Shown here in pieces: positions 9,601 to 16,349 of a stretch of 64,000 bases of DNA. The stretch lies in assembly GCA_022565665.1 (NCBI GenBank), contig JAIUMI010000001.1:62001-126000 (forward strand), written 5' to 3'. The translations under genes and the position numbers were made by a program. A model generated the notes under the pieces. It was not told where the DNA came from. It saw nothing but the letters and a program-made list of their open reading frames with translations, and ran no database searches. Within the stretch, counting starts at the first letter, position 1. Every line of letters starts with the position of its first letter. The DNA is from Glycocaulis sp. (GTDB lineage: Bacteria; Pseudomonadota; Alphaproteobacteria; Caulobacterales; Maricaulaceae).

Positions 9601-9873
9601 GCCGCGAACAATTTCGCACCCCGCCTTCTCGATCCGCAGGTGCAGGGCCGTTACCCGCCGCAGGCCTGGGATACCGGCACCTCGGCGCGCATGATCGCGC
9701 GGGCGCAGGAATTGCTGGCCGCGTCAGGCTTTGACGCAGGTCCAGCCGACGGCGCTTTCGGCCCGCGCACACGTGAGGCGATCGTGGCCTATCAACGCGC
9801 AGAGGGGCTGGAGGCGTCAGGCGCGGTCGACAGCGCGCTCATCGCCCGGCTCGAGCGCGCACAGCCCCGCTAG
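6673..9873 (+). CDS. podJ: PodJ-type polar organelle development protein (1066 aa)
   Basis: Polar scaffold of Caulobacter-type bacteria, placing polarity and pilus/holdfast factors at the new pole. The N-terminus (TPWSVKGIDPRARAIAKTA, LTLGEWLNRVI) is the PodJ signature. Long coiled coils occupy residues ~75-540. A linker leads to one membrane segment near 687-710 (GRLLLAGVSLLGFLALGAAA). Periplasmic Sel1-type repeats follow at ~815-960, then a peptidoglycan-binding domain at the C-terminus (~1005-1062; GFDAGPADGAFGPRTREAI). The start is GTG at 6673 or ATG at 6682; GGGAG at 6665-6669 is 3 or 12 bases away respectively, so the choice is open. Length and domain order match Caulobacter PodJ. Confidence 0.9.
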   Translation: MSRMTSGTPWSVKGIDPRARAIAKTAARREGLTLGEWLNRVILDDGTPGKDWDEHLGRFPGFPSAPAGDGGDGDGDLQEMIARLGARIEAAEARAQLAISGVDQSVSGLARRLERVEDSLEDGEDQLTSELSRTRATHEELLERIRKLERAGPGSDGGQVRAVETALGKIAARLYETERDFRAEIDGLLEREDRRKDGSEKAIKSLAQRIEDEERRARGEEASLKEIVEQRGREAREALDGLHDNSRAMQRRLVAAETATHQAAEALARSQERLEARLAELETGSKATVSQDQFQRRFDRLAMELAEVIRDTRREFSGQLEQLARNGGQNGRFEQALQATEARLAAAETRQADTLARIGQEVSRLARAIDRRFSENEVRMEERFREEERRRSHQRDRADIESRLDEVRRESSHAVRQIGEQVARLGENLAERVSQAEQRSAAALEAAGDRMARVVETLDSNGKARSEDDVLQARIAASEERTAQRIAEAMEGVHERLDAARTETADALSPVQRAMTALAERLEAIEQNSLREPPRRNSFAGSAETPRPAPAPASRADVESPSDTDSFNTPLKPAPGLRDKALQGEFDITGAPDAFVVAVEDPLGNAQQGAHAQTAQAAPQEDLWSEAPQPAPLPGPRERARSAQTLGATADAEFLAAARRKVRMGGSDPARFDPAMAAPKREAPRGRLLLAGVSLLGFLALGAAAAFIMMDGLGRSPEPAQAGVSPEALSSLFADVRTETPAPGAMPPATTGEEIIVERAPDPLPEPQPVASQVAQPAEPAASREREAAVTPASNGVPDTPITLEAAATAGDPVARYQLALQRLEAGDAQGGATLMRRAAEQGVPDAQFRFGRMLEQGQGVTADSGAAREWVVRAAEAGHLRAMYEAGVMYVNLNPTTANQQAAAGWFEQAALHGMGDSQFNLALLFEEGFGVPQSPADAYAWFLIAAAGGDSAAQERASALRRTLSADERAAAEEAANNFAPRLLDPQVQGRYPPQAWDTGTSARMIARAQELLAASGFDAGPADGAFGPRTREAIVAYQRAEGLEASGAVDSALIARLERAQPR

Positions 9874-9882
9874 GCGCGGGCG

Positions 9883-10821
9883 ATGGATATTTACCTTCCC
9901 ATCGCGGAAGTCTCGGTAAATCTCTTTCTGGTGCTTGGCCTTGGCCTGGGGGTGGGGTTTCTCTCCGGCATGTTCGGCGTGGGCGGCGGCTTCCTGATGA
10001 CGCCGATCCTGATCTTTATCGGCATTCCGCCGCCCGTTGCCGTGGCCACCCAGACCAACCAGATCGTCGCCTCATCGGCCTCTGGCGCGCTCGCCCATTT
10101 CCGGCGCAAGAGCCTTGATCTGAAGATGGGGCTCTATCTGCTGGCCGGCGGCGTGTTCGGTTCGTTTGCCGGGGTCCAGCTTTTTGCCTTCCTGCAGGCT
10201 ACCGGCCAGATCAACCTGGTCATCTCGCTGTGCTATGTGGGCTTTCTGGGCATCATAGGCGGGCTGATGCTGGTGGAAAGCCTCTCCGCTCTGTGGCGGC
10301 GCTACAGGCTGGGCAAGGCGGGCATGCCCGCCCGTCCCAGACGGCGTAAGCGCGGCCTTATCGATGCCTTGCCCTTCAAGATCCGCTTTCCCGTTTCCGG
10401 GCTCTATATCAGCCTCATTCCGGTAATCGTGATCGGAGCCATGGTGGGCGTGCTGGCCGCCCTGATGGGGGTGGGCGGCGGCTTCATCATGGTGCCGGCC
10501 ATGATCTATGTGCTGCGCATGCCGACCTCTGTCGTCATCGGCACCTCGCTGTTCCAGATCCTGTTTGTCACCGCGCTGACCACCTTCCTGCAGGCGGCCC
10601 AGAACCAGACCGTCGATCTGGTGCTGGCGGCGCTGCTCATTGCCGGAGGCGTGATCGGAGCGCAGTTCGGTGCGCGGGCCGGCCAGCGGGTGCGGGCTGA
10701 GGAATTGCGCATCGCGCTGGCCCTGATGGTCGTCGCGGTGTGCCTGAAGCTCGCCTGGGATCTGGTCAGCGACCCGGCGGACATGTTCGAGCTGATGCAT
10801 GTGATGGAGAGCGGATCATGA
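9883..10821 (+). CDS. TauE/SafE (TSUP) family membrane exporter
   Basis: A 312-residue integral membrane protein with about eight hydrophobic segments. It carries the two internally related TSUP signatures, GFLSGMFGVGGGFLMTPILI near residue 26 and LAALMGVGGGFIMVPAMIYV near residue 191. The family exports sulfite, sulfoacetate or other organosulfur anions, but this substrate is not known. A basic cytoplasmic loop (RPRRRKRG) separates the halves. It lies 9 bases after podJ and overlaps the next gene by ATGA. The same gene pair recurs in many alphaproteobacteria, so the two products probably work together. Confidence 0.88.
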   Translation: MDIYLPIAEVSVNLFLVLGLGLGVGFLSGMFGVGGGFLMTPILIFIGIPPPVAVATQTNQIVASSASGALAHFRRKSLDLKMGLYLLAGGVFGSFAGVQLFAFLQATGQINLVISLCYVGFLGIIGGLMLVESLSALWRRYRLGKAGMPARPRRRKRGLIDALPFKIRFPVSGLYISLIPVIVIGAMVGVLAALMGVGGGFIMVPAMIYVLRMPTSVVIGTSLFQILFVTALTTFLQAAQNQTVDLVLAALLIAGGVIGAQFGARAGQRVRAEELRIALALMVVAVCLKLAWDLVSDPADMFELMHVMESGS

Positions 10822-11636
10822 CCGCCCGCCTCCTCATCATCGCCCTTTTGGCCATGCTCGCCGCCACTGCGCCTGCCCGCGCCGCGCCGGAAGACGAGAT
10901 CCAGCCCACGGGCATCGTCGCAGCGCTCACCCAGGACGTGGTGGAGATACGCTCCAACTTCACCGGCGCCGACTTCCTGGTCTATGGCGCGGTAACCGGG
11001 CTGCAGGATGGCGACGACATAGTGGTGGTGGTGCGCGGGCCGCAGGAGGATCTGCGCGTGATGCGCAAGATCCGCACCTTCGGCATCTGGATCAACCGCG
11101 CGCCGGTGCGCTTTGAAAACATCTATGGCTATTACGCCGTCGCCTCCACACGTGCGCTTTCGCAGTTTGCCACCTTTTCCGCCCTGCGCCGCGAAGCCAT
11201 CGGCATGGAGCATTTGCGCCTCTCCGCACCCGAGACGCAGCGCGAAGAGACCCGCTTCGGCGTCGGCGGGGTGGTGGTGAGCGAGCTGGGCGGGGAAGTC
11301 GTCGATTACCGCCGCGCCATCGTGCGCAACCGCGCGCGCGAAGGCCTCTATGTGGAATCGCCCGGCGGGGTGGAGATCATAGATGGCGGCCTCTTTCGCG
11401 CTGCCGTGCGCCTGCCCCCCGTCACCCCGGTGGGCGAATACGCGCTTGACATCTATCTCTTCCGCGACGGCATTCCCATTGCGCAGCGGCGCACGAGCCT
11501 TGCGGTGCGCAAGGCCGGGCTGGAACAGGCGGTCTATGATTTTGCCCATCGCCACAGCGCGCTATACGGTCTGATGGCGGTGGCCATTGCGCTGCTGTCC
11601 GGGTGGGGCGCAGCCGAAGTCTTCCGGCGCCGCTAG
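10818..11636 (+). CDS. TIGR02186-like exported/membrane-anchored protein
   Basis: 272 residues beginning at the ATG inside the ATGA overlap with the exporter gene; earlier in-frame starts would run far into that gene. It has a clear signal peptide (LLIIALLAMLAATAPARAAP), a beta-rich periplasmic body and a C-terminal membrane helix (LYGLMAVAIALLSGWGAAEV) followed by basic residues. This layout fits the alphaproteobacterial family TIGR02186, found beside TauE/SafE transporters. No catalytic motif is visible. It may be an accessory or partner of the exporter. Confidence 0.8.
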   Translation: MTARLLIIALLAMLAATAPARAAPEDEIQPTGIVAALTQDVVEIRSNFTGADFLVYGAVTGLQDGDDIVVVVRGPQEDLRVMRKIRTFGIWINRAPVRFENIYGYYAVASTRALSQFATFSALRREAIGMEHLRLSAPETQREETRFGVGGVVVSELGGEVVDYRRAIVRNRAREGLYVESPGGVEIIDGGLFRAAVRLPPVTPVGEYALDIYLFRDGIPIAQRRTSLAVRKAGLEQAVYDFAHRHSALYGLMAVAIALLSGWGAAEVFRRR

Positions 11637-11653
11637 GAGTAGGAGTTCTTTTG

Positions 11654-12136
11654 ATGCTCAGGCAGCTTTCCGAAGCCCCCAACCTGCCACTCCTTCTCGG
11701 CTTTGCCGGACTGGTGCCGTTCTTCGGCGGCGCTTTTTTACTGGCGCTGGGCGGACCGGCAGCCGCGCAGGCCGCCATCGCGCTGGCCATTTATGCGGCC
11801 GTGATTCTCTCTTTCCTGGCAGGCGGACGCTGGACGGCCGAGATCGTGCTGCGCGCCGATGCTCCGCGCACAGGCGTGCTTGCGCTGGCTGTAATTCTCT
11901 CGCTTTCGGGCTGGATCGCGGTGCTGTTGCATGGTGTCGACCCGTCCGGCCTGCCGGCCAATCCCGAACTGGTGGGCTGGGGCGTGCTGATCGCGGGCTT
12001 TACGATCCAATATCTTTGGGACCGGGGAGCGGTACGCGGCGGCACCCTGCCACGCTGGTATCTGCCCTTGCGGCTCGTGCTCACATTTGGCGCTGTCGTC
12101 AGCCTTGGCGCGGTGCTGGCGATAAGGGCATTGTAG
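11654..12136 (+). CDS. DUF3429-like membrane protein
   Basis: A 160-residue protein with about five hydrophobic helices. The pattern of LLGFAGLVPFFGGAFLLALG at the N-terminus and a YLWDRGAVRGGTLPRWYLPLR segment in the C-terminal third is typical of DUF3429 proteins, whose function is unknown. The ATG at 11654 has AGGAG 8 bases upstream, which decides it over upstream in-frame codons. It is the last gene of the podJ-tauE run; a palindromic repeat pair follows at once. Confidence 0.75.
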   Translation: MLRQLSEAPNLPLLLGFAGLVPFFGGAFLLALGGPAAAQAAIALAIYAAVILSFLAGGRWTAEIVLRADAPRTGVLALAVILSLSGWIAVLLHGVDPSGLPANPELVGWGVLIAGFTIQYLWDRGAVRGGTLPRWYLPLRLVLTFGAVVSLGAVLAIRAL

Positions 12137-12138
12137 TG

Positions 12139-12245
12139 CGTGCTTCGAGACGCCGCTATCGCGGCTCCTCAGCATGAGGCTGGTTTTCGCTGATTGAACC
12201 TCATCCTGAGGGCGAACGTCAGTGAGCGTCTCGAAGGACGAGGTT
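12139..12245. repeat. Inverted pair of REP-like palindromic repeats (BIME-type)
   Basis: Two copies of an about 48-base palindromic unit lie head to head. Copy 1 (12139-12186) contains CTTCGAGACGCCGC and CTCCTCAGCATGAGG. Copy 2 (12197-12245) contains CCTCATCCTGAGG and GCGTCTCGAAGGACGAGG. The unit resembles intergenic palindromes scattered through many alphaproteobacterial chromosomes. It lies between two convergent genes, where the stem-loops could also protect or end transcripts. Confidence 0.75.
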
Positions 12246-12254
12246 CAAATACCT

Positions 12255-12956
12255 CTAATCCCCTAGCAGCCTGGCCCCTGCCACCCGGTAGACGCGCTCC
12301 CGGCCCAGCATCCACGCATCCGGGGTGCGCTCGAAACATTCCGCAAACGCCGCATCACACGCGTTAAGCCCGCCCGTATACGCGCCGAAAGCGGGCAGGA
12401 TCAGCCGCGAGCCATCGCTCAGAAATGCCCTGCGCCGCACCGAGCGCCCCTTTTGGCGCACCTTCGCGCACGGGTGGAGATGGCCTGCCAGCTCCCCGGG
12501 CATTGCTCCGGCGCGCGGCTCATGGCGCAGAGTGAGCGATCCCGTCTGAAGTTCTGCCATCACAGTACCGCCAAAGCGCGCGGGCGGAACCGGATCATGA
12601 TTGCCCTCGATCCACACCCATTCTGCCACCGACGCGACGAGACCCTGCAGGCTCTGCGCATCGTCCTCATCCATCCGCCCATCGGCGCGCAGATCATGGA
12701 AGCTGTCACCCAGCGCGATAACGCGCGCCGGTTTCAGCCGGGTGATCACCTCGCCAAGGCGGCGCAGCGTGGTGCGGGTGTCGTAAGGGGGCAGAAGGAC
12801 CCCGCGCTCGGCAAAGGCCGAGCCCTTTTCAAAGTGCAGATCGGCCACCACCAGCGAGCCGCACGCCTCTATCAGGCCAGCGCCCGACACATCGGCGAGG
12901 ATGGAGGCGCCATTGACCGTGAGGCGTGAGGGACGGGGCGGCGAAGCAAGCATCAT
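12255..12956 (-). CDS. pdeM: Ligase-associated DNA damage response endonuclease PdeM (metallophosphoesterase)
   Basis: 233 residues from the ATG at 12956. An upstream ATG at 13013 would overlap the neighbouring gene by 29 bases and add residues unlike the family. Calcineurin-type metal ligands are in order: DLHFE (~39), GDSFHD (~83), GNHD (~118) and GHLHP (~158). The family is defined by genomic association with a Lhr-type helicase, an exonuclease and an ATP-dependent DNA ligase in bacterial DNA repair. Here only the helicase gene is nearby, separated by an acetyltransferase gene on the same strand. Confidence 0.88.
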   Translation of the reverse strand: MMLASPPRPSRLTVNGASILADVSGAGLIEACGSLVVADLHFEKGSAFAERGVLLPPYDTRTTLRRLGEVITRLKPARVIALGDSFHDLRADGRMDEDDAQSLQGLVASVAEWVWIEGNHDPVPPARFGGTVMAELQTGSLTLRHEPRAGAMPGELAGHLHPCAKVRQKGRSVRRRAFLSDGSRLILPAFGAYTGGLNACDAAFAECFERTPDAWMLGRERVYRVAGARLLGD

Positions 12957-12984
12957 CGAAGACAAGCCCGCCGCCCTGACCCCG

Positions 12985-13623
12985 TCAACGGGCACGGCGC
13001 AGCGCCGCGACATCGCCTGCTCTTAGCGCGTTCACATGGCGGGAGATTTTCTCCACCGGCCAGTCCCACCAGGCGATCTGGAGAAGCGCCGCAATGGTCG
13101 GCCCGTCAAACCGCTTCTTCTTCAACTCGACCGGATTACCCGCGACGATGCCATAGTCCGGCACGTCGCGCGTAACCACGCTGTGGCTTGCGATGATGGC
13201 GCCATTGCCGATCCGCACCCCCGGCATGATGACGGCCTGCCGCCCGATCCAGACATCGTGGCCGACAATGGTGTCGCCACGATAGCCGCTGTCGAGCGAG
13301 CTTTCCTCAAAGCCCGCCTCCCAGCCGCCGCCGAATATCTGGAACGGGTAGGTAGAGATGCCGTCCAGCGCGTGGTTCGCGCCGTTCATGATGAAGGTGA
13401 CGCCAGTGGCGATCGCGCAGAAACGCCCGATCACCAGACGGTCGCCGGTGAAGTCATAATGATAGAGGACGTTCTTATCCTCAAAGGCTTCCGGCTCATG
13501 AGGGTCATCGTAATAGGTATATTCGCCCACCTCGATATTGGCCCTCTTGATGACGGGCTTGAGGAAGCAGACGCGGTCAAAGCCCGCCATGGGGTGCGGG
13601 TTCATCGGATCAGGTCCATGCAT
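12985..13623 (-). CDS. CatB/Vat-type hexapeptide O-acetyltransferase
   Basis: 212 residues of left-handed beta-helix type. VIKRANIEVGEYTYYDD begins the repeats. The region NGANHALDGISTYPFQIFG carries the histidine expected to be catalytic in xenobiotic (chloramphenicol/streptogramin) acetyltransferases. DTIVGHDVWIGRQAVIMPGV and NGAIIASHSVVTRDVPDYGI are further coils. Family members acetylate hydroxyl groups using acetyl-CoA. Resistance cannot be assumed, since many chromosomal homologues have unknown substrates. The ATG at 13623 is preferred to a GTG at 13641. It lies between the helicase and pdeM, an odd place for such a gene. Confidence 0.87.
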   Translation of the reverse strand: MHGPDPMNPHPMAGFDRVCFLKPVIKRANIEVGEYTYYDDPHEPEAFEDKNVLYHYDFTGDRLVIGRFCAIATGVTFIMNGANHALDGISTYPFQIFGGGWEAGFEESSLDSGYRGDTIVGHDVWIGRQAVIMPGVRIGNGAIIASHSVVTRDVPDYGIVAGNPVELKKKRFDGPTIAALLQIAWWDWPVEKISRHVNALRAGDVAALRRAR

Positions 13624-13761
13624 GGCGTATGTGCCTTTCACACCCCGCGCGATGCGCGGCAGGGCGTTCTCTGAAATTGCCGTTTAGAGCGGAGACGGCG
13701 CGAGGCGCGCCGGAAAGGTGCTAGATCATAATGCGCGTGCTTATGCGCCTTCGCGGACGCC

Positions 13762-16248
13762 CTAGTCAAGCCGGATCGCTTCTTCGACCAGATCTTCCGA
13801 AGCCGATTCCAGAATGGCCTCATGCGCCTCGCCATAGACCGGCTCGCGTCCGATCTCGAGCATGACAGGCACCGCCAGCGGCGACACGCGGTCCAGCGCC
13901 ACCGCATCGATCCGGCCATCAATCGCGGCGAGCCGGTCTGACAGGCGGCGAATGTCGAGAAGGCCTGTGGCAGCGTCTGCCCGCGCGGCCTGCATCAATA
14001 TATGGCCCGGCTCATGCTCGCGCAGCACATTGTAGATGAGATCGGCGGAAAAGCTGACCTGCCGGCCCGTCTTCTCCTGCCCCGGAAAGCGCCGCTCGAT
14101 CAGGCCGGAAATCAGCGCGCAATTGCGGAAAGTGCGTTGCATCAGCACGCTTTCCTCCAGCCAGCTTTCCAGATCATCGCCCATCATGTCGGGCGAAAAC
14201 AGCGCCGCGAAGTCCGCTCCGGACATGTCCTCCAGCCCCCAGACCGAGAGCGCGTATTCATTGGCCACAAAGCCCAGCGGTTTGAAGCGCGCACGCTCCA
14301 GCCTGCGAGTCAGCAGCATGCCGAGCGTGGAGTGGGCGAGCCGCCCTTCAAACGGGTAGCAGACGAGGTAATGCCTGCCCGCCCGCGGGAAGGTCTCCAC
14401 CAGCAGCCGGTCCGGCTCCGGCAGGCGCGAACGCAGCTTTTGCATCTCCAGCCATTCGCGGATCTGGCCGGGCAGCTTCTCCCACTCACCGGGACTGGAG
14501 ACGAGGCGGCGCACGCGTTCGGCGAGATAGGTGGAGAGCGGAAACTTGCCGCCCTGCCAGGAGGGGACTTTCGGGTCCTCGCCCCCTGCCCGGCTGACGA
14601 AAAGGTCGGTCTGGCTAGTGCCTTCAAAGCGCAGCACCTGACCGGCAAAGAGGAAGGTGTCGCCAGGGGTCAACTGGTCAGCGAACCATTCTTCGAGCTG
14701 TCCCAGATGATGGCCGCCGCGCGTAGGCCCCTTTCCCTTGCTCACCACCCGTACATTCAACATCGGGCTTTCAATGATCGTACCGACATTCAGCCGATGA
14801 CGCTGGGCGACCGTGCGATTGCGTGCCCGCCACAGCGCGTCGCGCCCCTGCACCAGACGGCGGAAGCGGTCATAGCTCCCGAGCGCATAGCCGCCGGTGG
14901 CGACGAATTCGAGCACGCGGTCAAACGTCTCACGCGGCAGGCGGGCATAGGGCGCAGCGGTGCGGATTTCAGAATAGAGCCCGTCAGCAGTGAACGGATC
15001 GCCGCAGGCCCGGCCCATGACGTGCTGGGCCAGTACATCCAGCGCGCCCTCTTTCAGGGGCTCGCCATCGAGCACCTTTTCGGCCACCGCATCGCGCGCT
15101 GAAAGGCATTCGAGATGTTCAAACCGGTTGGTGGGTACCAGCACGGCGCGCGAGGGCTCATCCAGCCGGTGATTGGCCCGGCCGAGCCGCTGGATCAGGC
15201 GGGAGGTGCCCTTCGGCGCACCCAGCTGGATCACAAGGTCCACATCGCCCCAGTCAATGCCGAGATCGAGCGTTGAGGTACACACTACACCGCGCAGTTT
15301 TCCAGCCGCCATCGCGCCTTCCACCTTGCGGCGCTGCTCGACGCTCAAGGAGCCGTGGTGGAGAGCTATGGGCAGCGCATCCTCGTTCAGCCGCCAGAGC
15401 TGCTGGAAGGCGAACTCGGCCTGGGAGCGCGTGTTGACGAAGATGAGCGCCGTGCGCGCGCGCCTGATCTCTTCATAGACGGCCTCCATCGCATGGATGC
15501 CCATATGGCCCGCCCACGGAATGCGCGCCTCCGGCGTCAGGATGGAGATTTCAGGGTCAGCGCCCGCCTCGCCGCGCACGACACGGGTGGTGAGGGTCTC
15601 TGCGCCCGGGTCACGCGACAGCCAGCGGGCATGGCCCTGCACATCCTTCACCGTCGCGGAAAGCCCGATCCGGCGGGCAGCGGGCGCGTAGACATTGATG
15701 GCGGCGAGGCCGAGGCTCAACAAATCGCCGCGCTTTTGCGGGGCCAGGGCATGAATCTCGTCAATGATGATCGCCTGCAGATCGGCAAAGAAGGCTGCGC
15801 CATTTTCCTGCGCCACGAAGAGGGCGAGCTGTTCGGGCGTGGTGAGCAGGATATCCGGCGGCGCGGCGCGCTGGCGGGCACGTTTGGACTGCGGGGTGTC
15901 GCCGGTGCGCGTCTCGATGCGCAGCGTCAGCCCCATCTCCTCGACGGGGCTCATCAGATTACGCGCCACGTCCTGCGACAGAGCTTTGAGCGGCGAGATA
16001 TAGAGCGTGTGCAGGCGATGGGGCCGGGCCTTGCCGCCCTCTGCGCTGATGTGCGCCAGATCGATGAGCGAGGGCAGGAAGCCACCAAGCGTCTTGCCTC
16101 CGCCCGTTGGCGCGGTCAGCAGCACGTCTTCGCCCGCCTTGGCTGCATCCAGCATGGCCAGCTGGTGGGCGCGCGGCCGCCAGCCCCTGCCCGCAAACCA
16201 GCGGGCAAAGGGCTCTGGCAGGGATGAAAGGGCCTGATCGCCGTCCAT
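13762..16248 (-). CDS. Ligase-associated DNA damage response DEXH-box helicase (Lhr family)
   Basis: 828 residues from the ATG at 16248; the open frame extends further but the upstream part looks unlike protein. Superfamily 2 motifs are clear: APTGGGKT (~46), DEIH (~163), LSAT in the ATPase core, then a second RecA domain with IQRLGRANHR (motif VI). The winged-helix and Lhr-specific C-terminus (GPTRGGHHLGQLEEWF, FLFAGQVLRFEG) follows. Lhr-type enzymes are 3'-5' translocases. The shorter form without the long C-terminus is the one associated with DNA ligase/exonuclease/PdeM repair clusters. Confidence 0.9.
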   Translation of the reverse strand: MDGDQALSSLPEPFARWFAGRGWRPRAHQLAMLDAAKAGEDVLLTAPTGGGKTLGGFLPSLIDLAHISAEGGKARPHRLHTLYISPLKALSQDVARNLMSPVEEMGLTLRIETRTGDTPQSKRARQRAAPPDILLTTPEQLALFVAQENGAAFFADLQAIIIDEIHALAPQKRGDLLSLGLAAINVYAPAARRIGLSATVKDVQGHARWLSRDPGAETLTTRVVRGEAGADPEISILTPEARIPWAGHMGIHAMEAVYEEIRRARTALIFVNTRSQAEFAFQQLWRLNEDALPIALHHGSLSVEQRRKVEGAMAAGKLRGVVCTSTLDLGIDWGDVDLVIQLGAPKGTSRLIQRLGRANHRLDEPSRAVLVPTNRFEHLECLSARDAVAEKVLDGEPLKEGALDVLAQHVMGRACGDPFTADGLYSEIRTAAPYARLPRETFDRVLEFVATGGYALGSYDRFRRLVQGRDALWRARNRTVAQRHRLNVGTIIESPMLNVRVVSKGKGPTRGGHHLGQLEEWFADQLTPGDTFLFAGQVLRFEGTSQTDLFVSRAGGEDPKVPSWQGGKFPLSTYLAERVRRLVSSPGEWEKLPGQIREWLEMQKLRSRLPEPDRLLVETFPRAGRHYLVCYPFEGRLAHSTLGMLLTRRLERARFKPLGFVANEYALSVWGLEDMSGADFAALFSPDMMGDDLESWLEESVLMQRTFRNCALISGLIERRFPGQEKTGRQVSFSADLIYNVLREHEPGHILMQAARADAATGLLDIRRLSDRLAAIDGRIDAVALDRVSPLAVPVMLEIGREPVYGEAHEAILESASEDLVEEAIRLD

Positions 16249-16349
16249 GAGACGCAGAAATAGGGCGAAATGCCCGGCGAGGTCGACAACTTCCCCCTGC
16301 CTGCCTAGTTTTCCTGCCAACCATCCATATTCACATCCGGGGAGCTGAC

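Noticed and set aside
14002..15102. 366-residue plus-strand frame opposite the helicase
   Set aside because: Antisense shadow; no start signal or family pattern.
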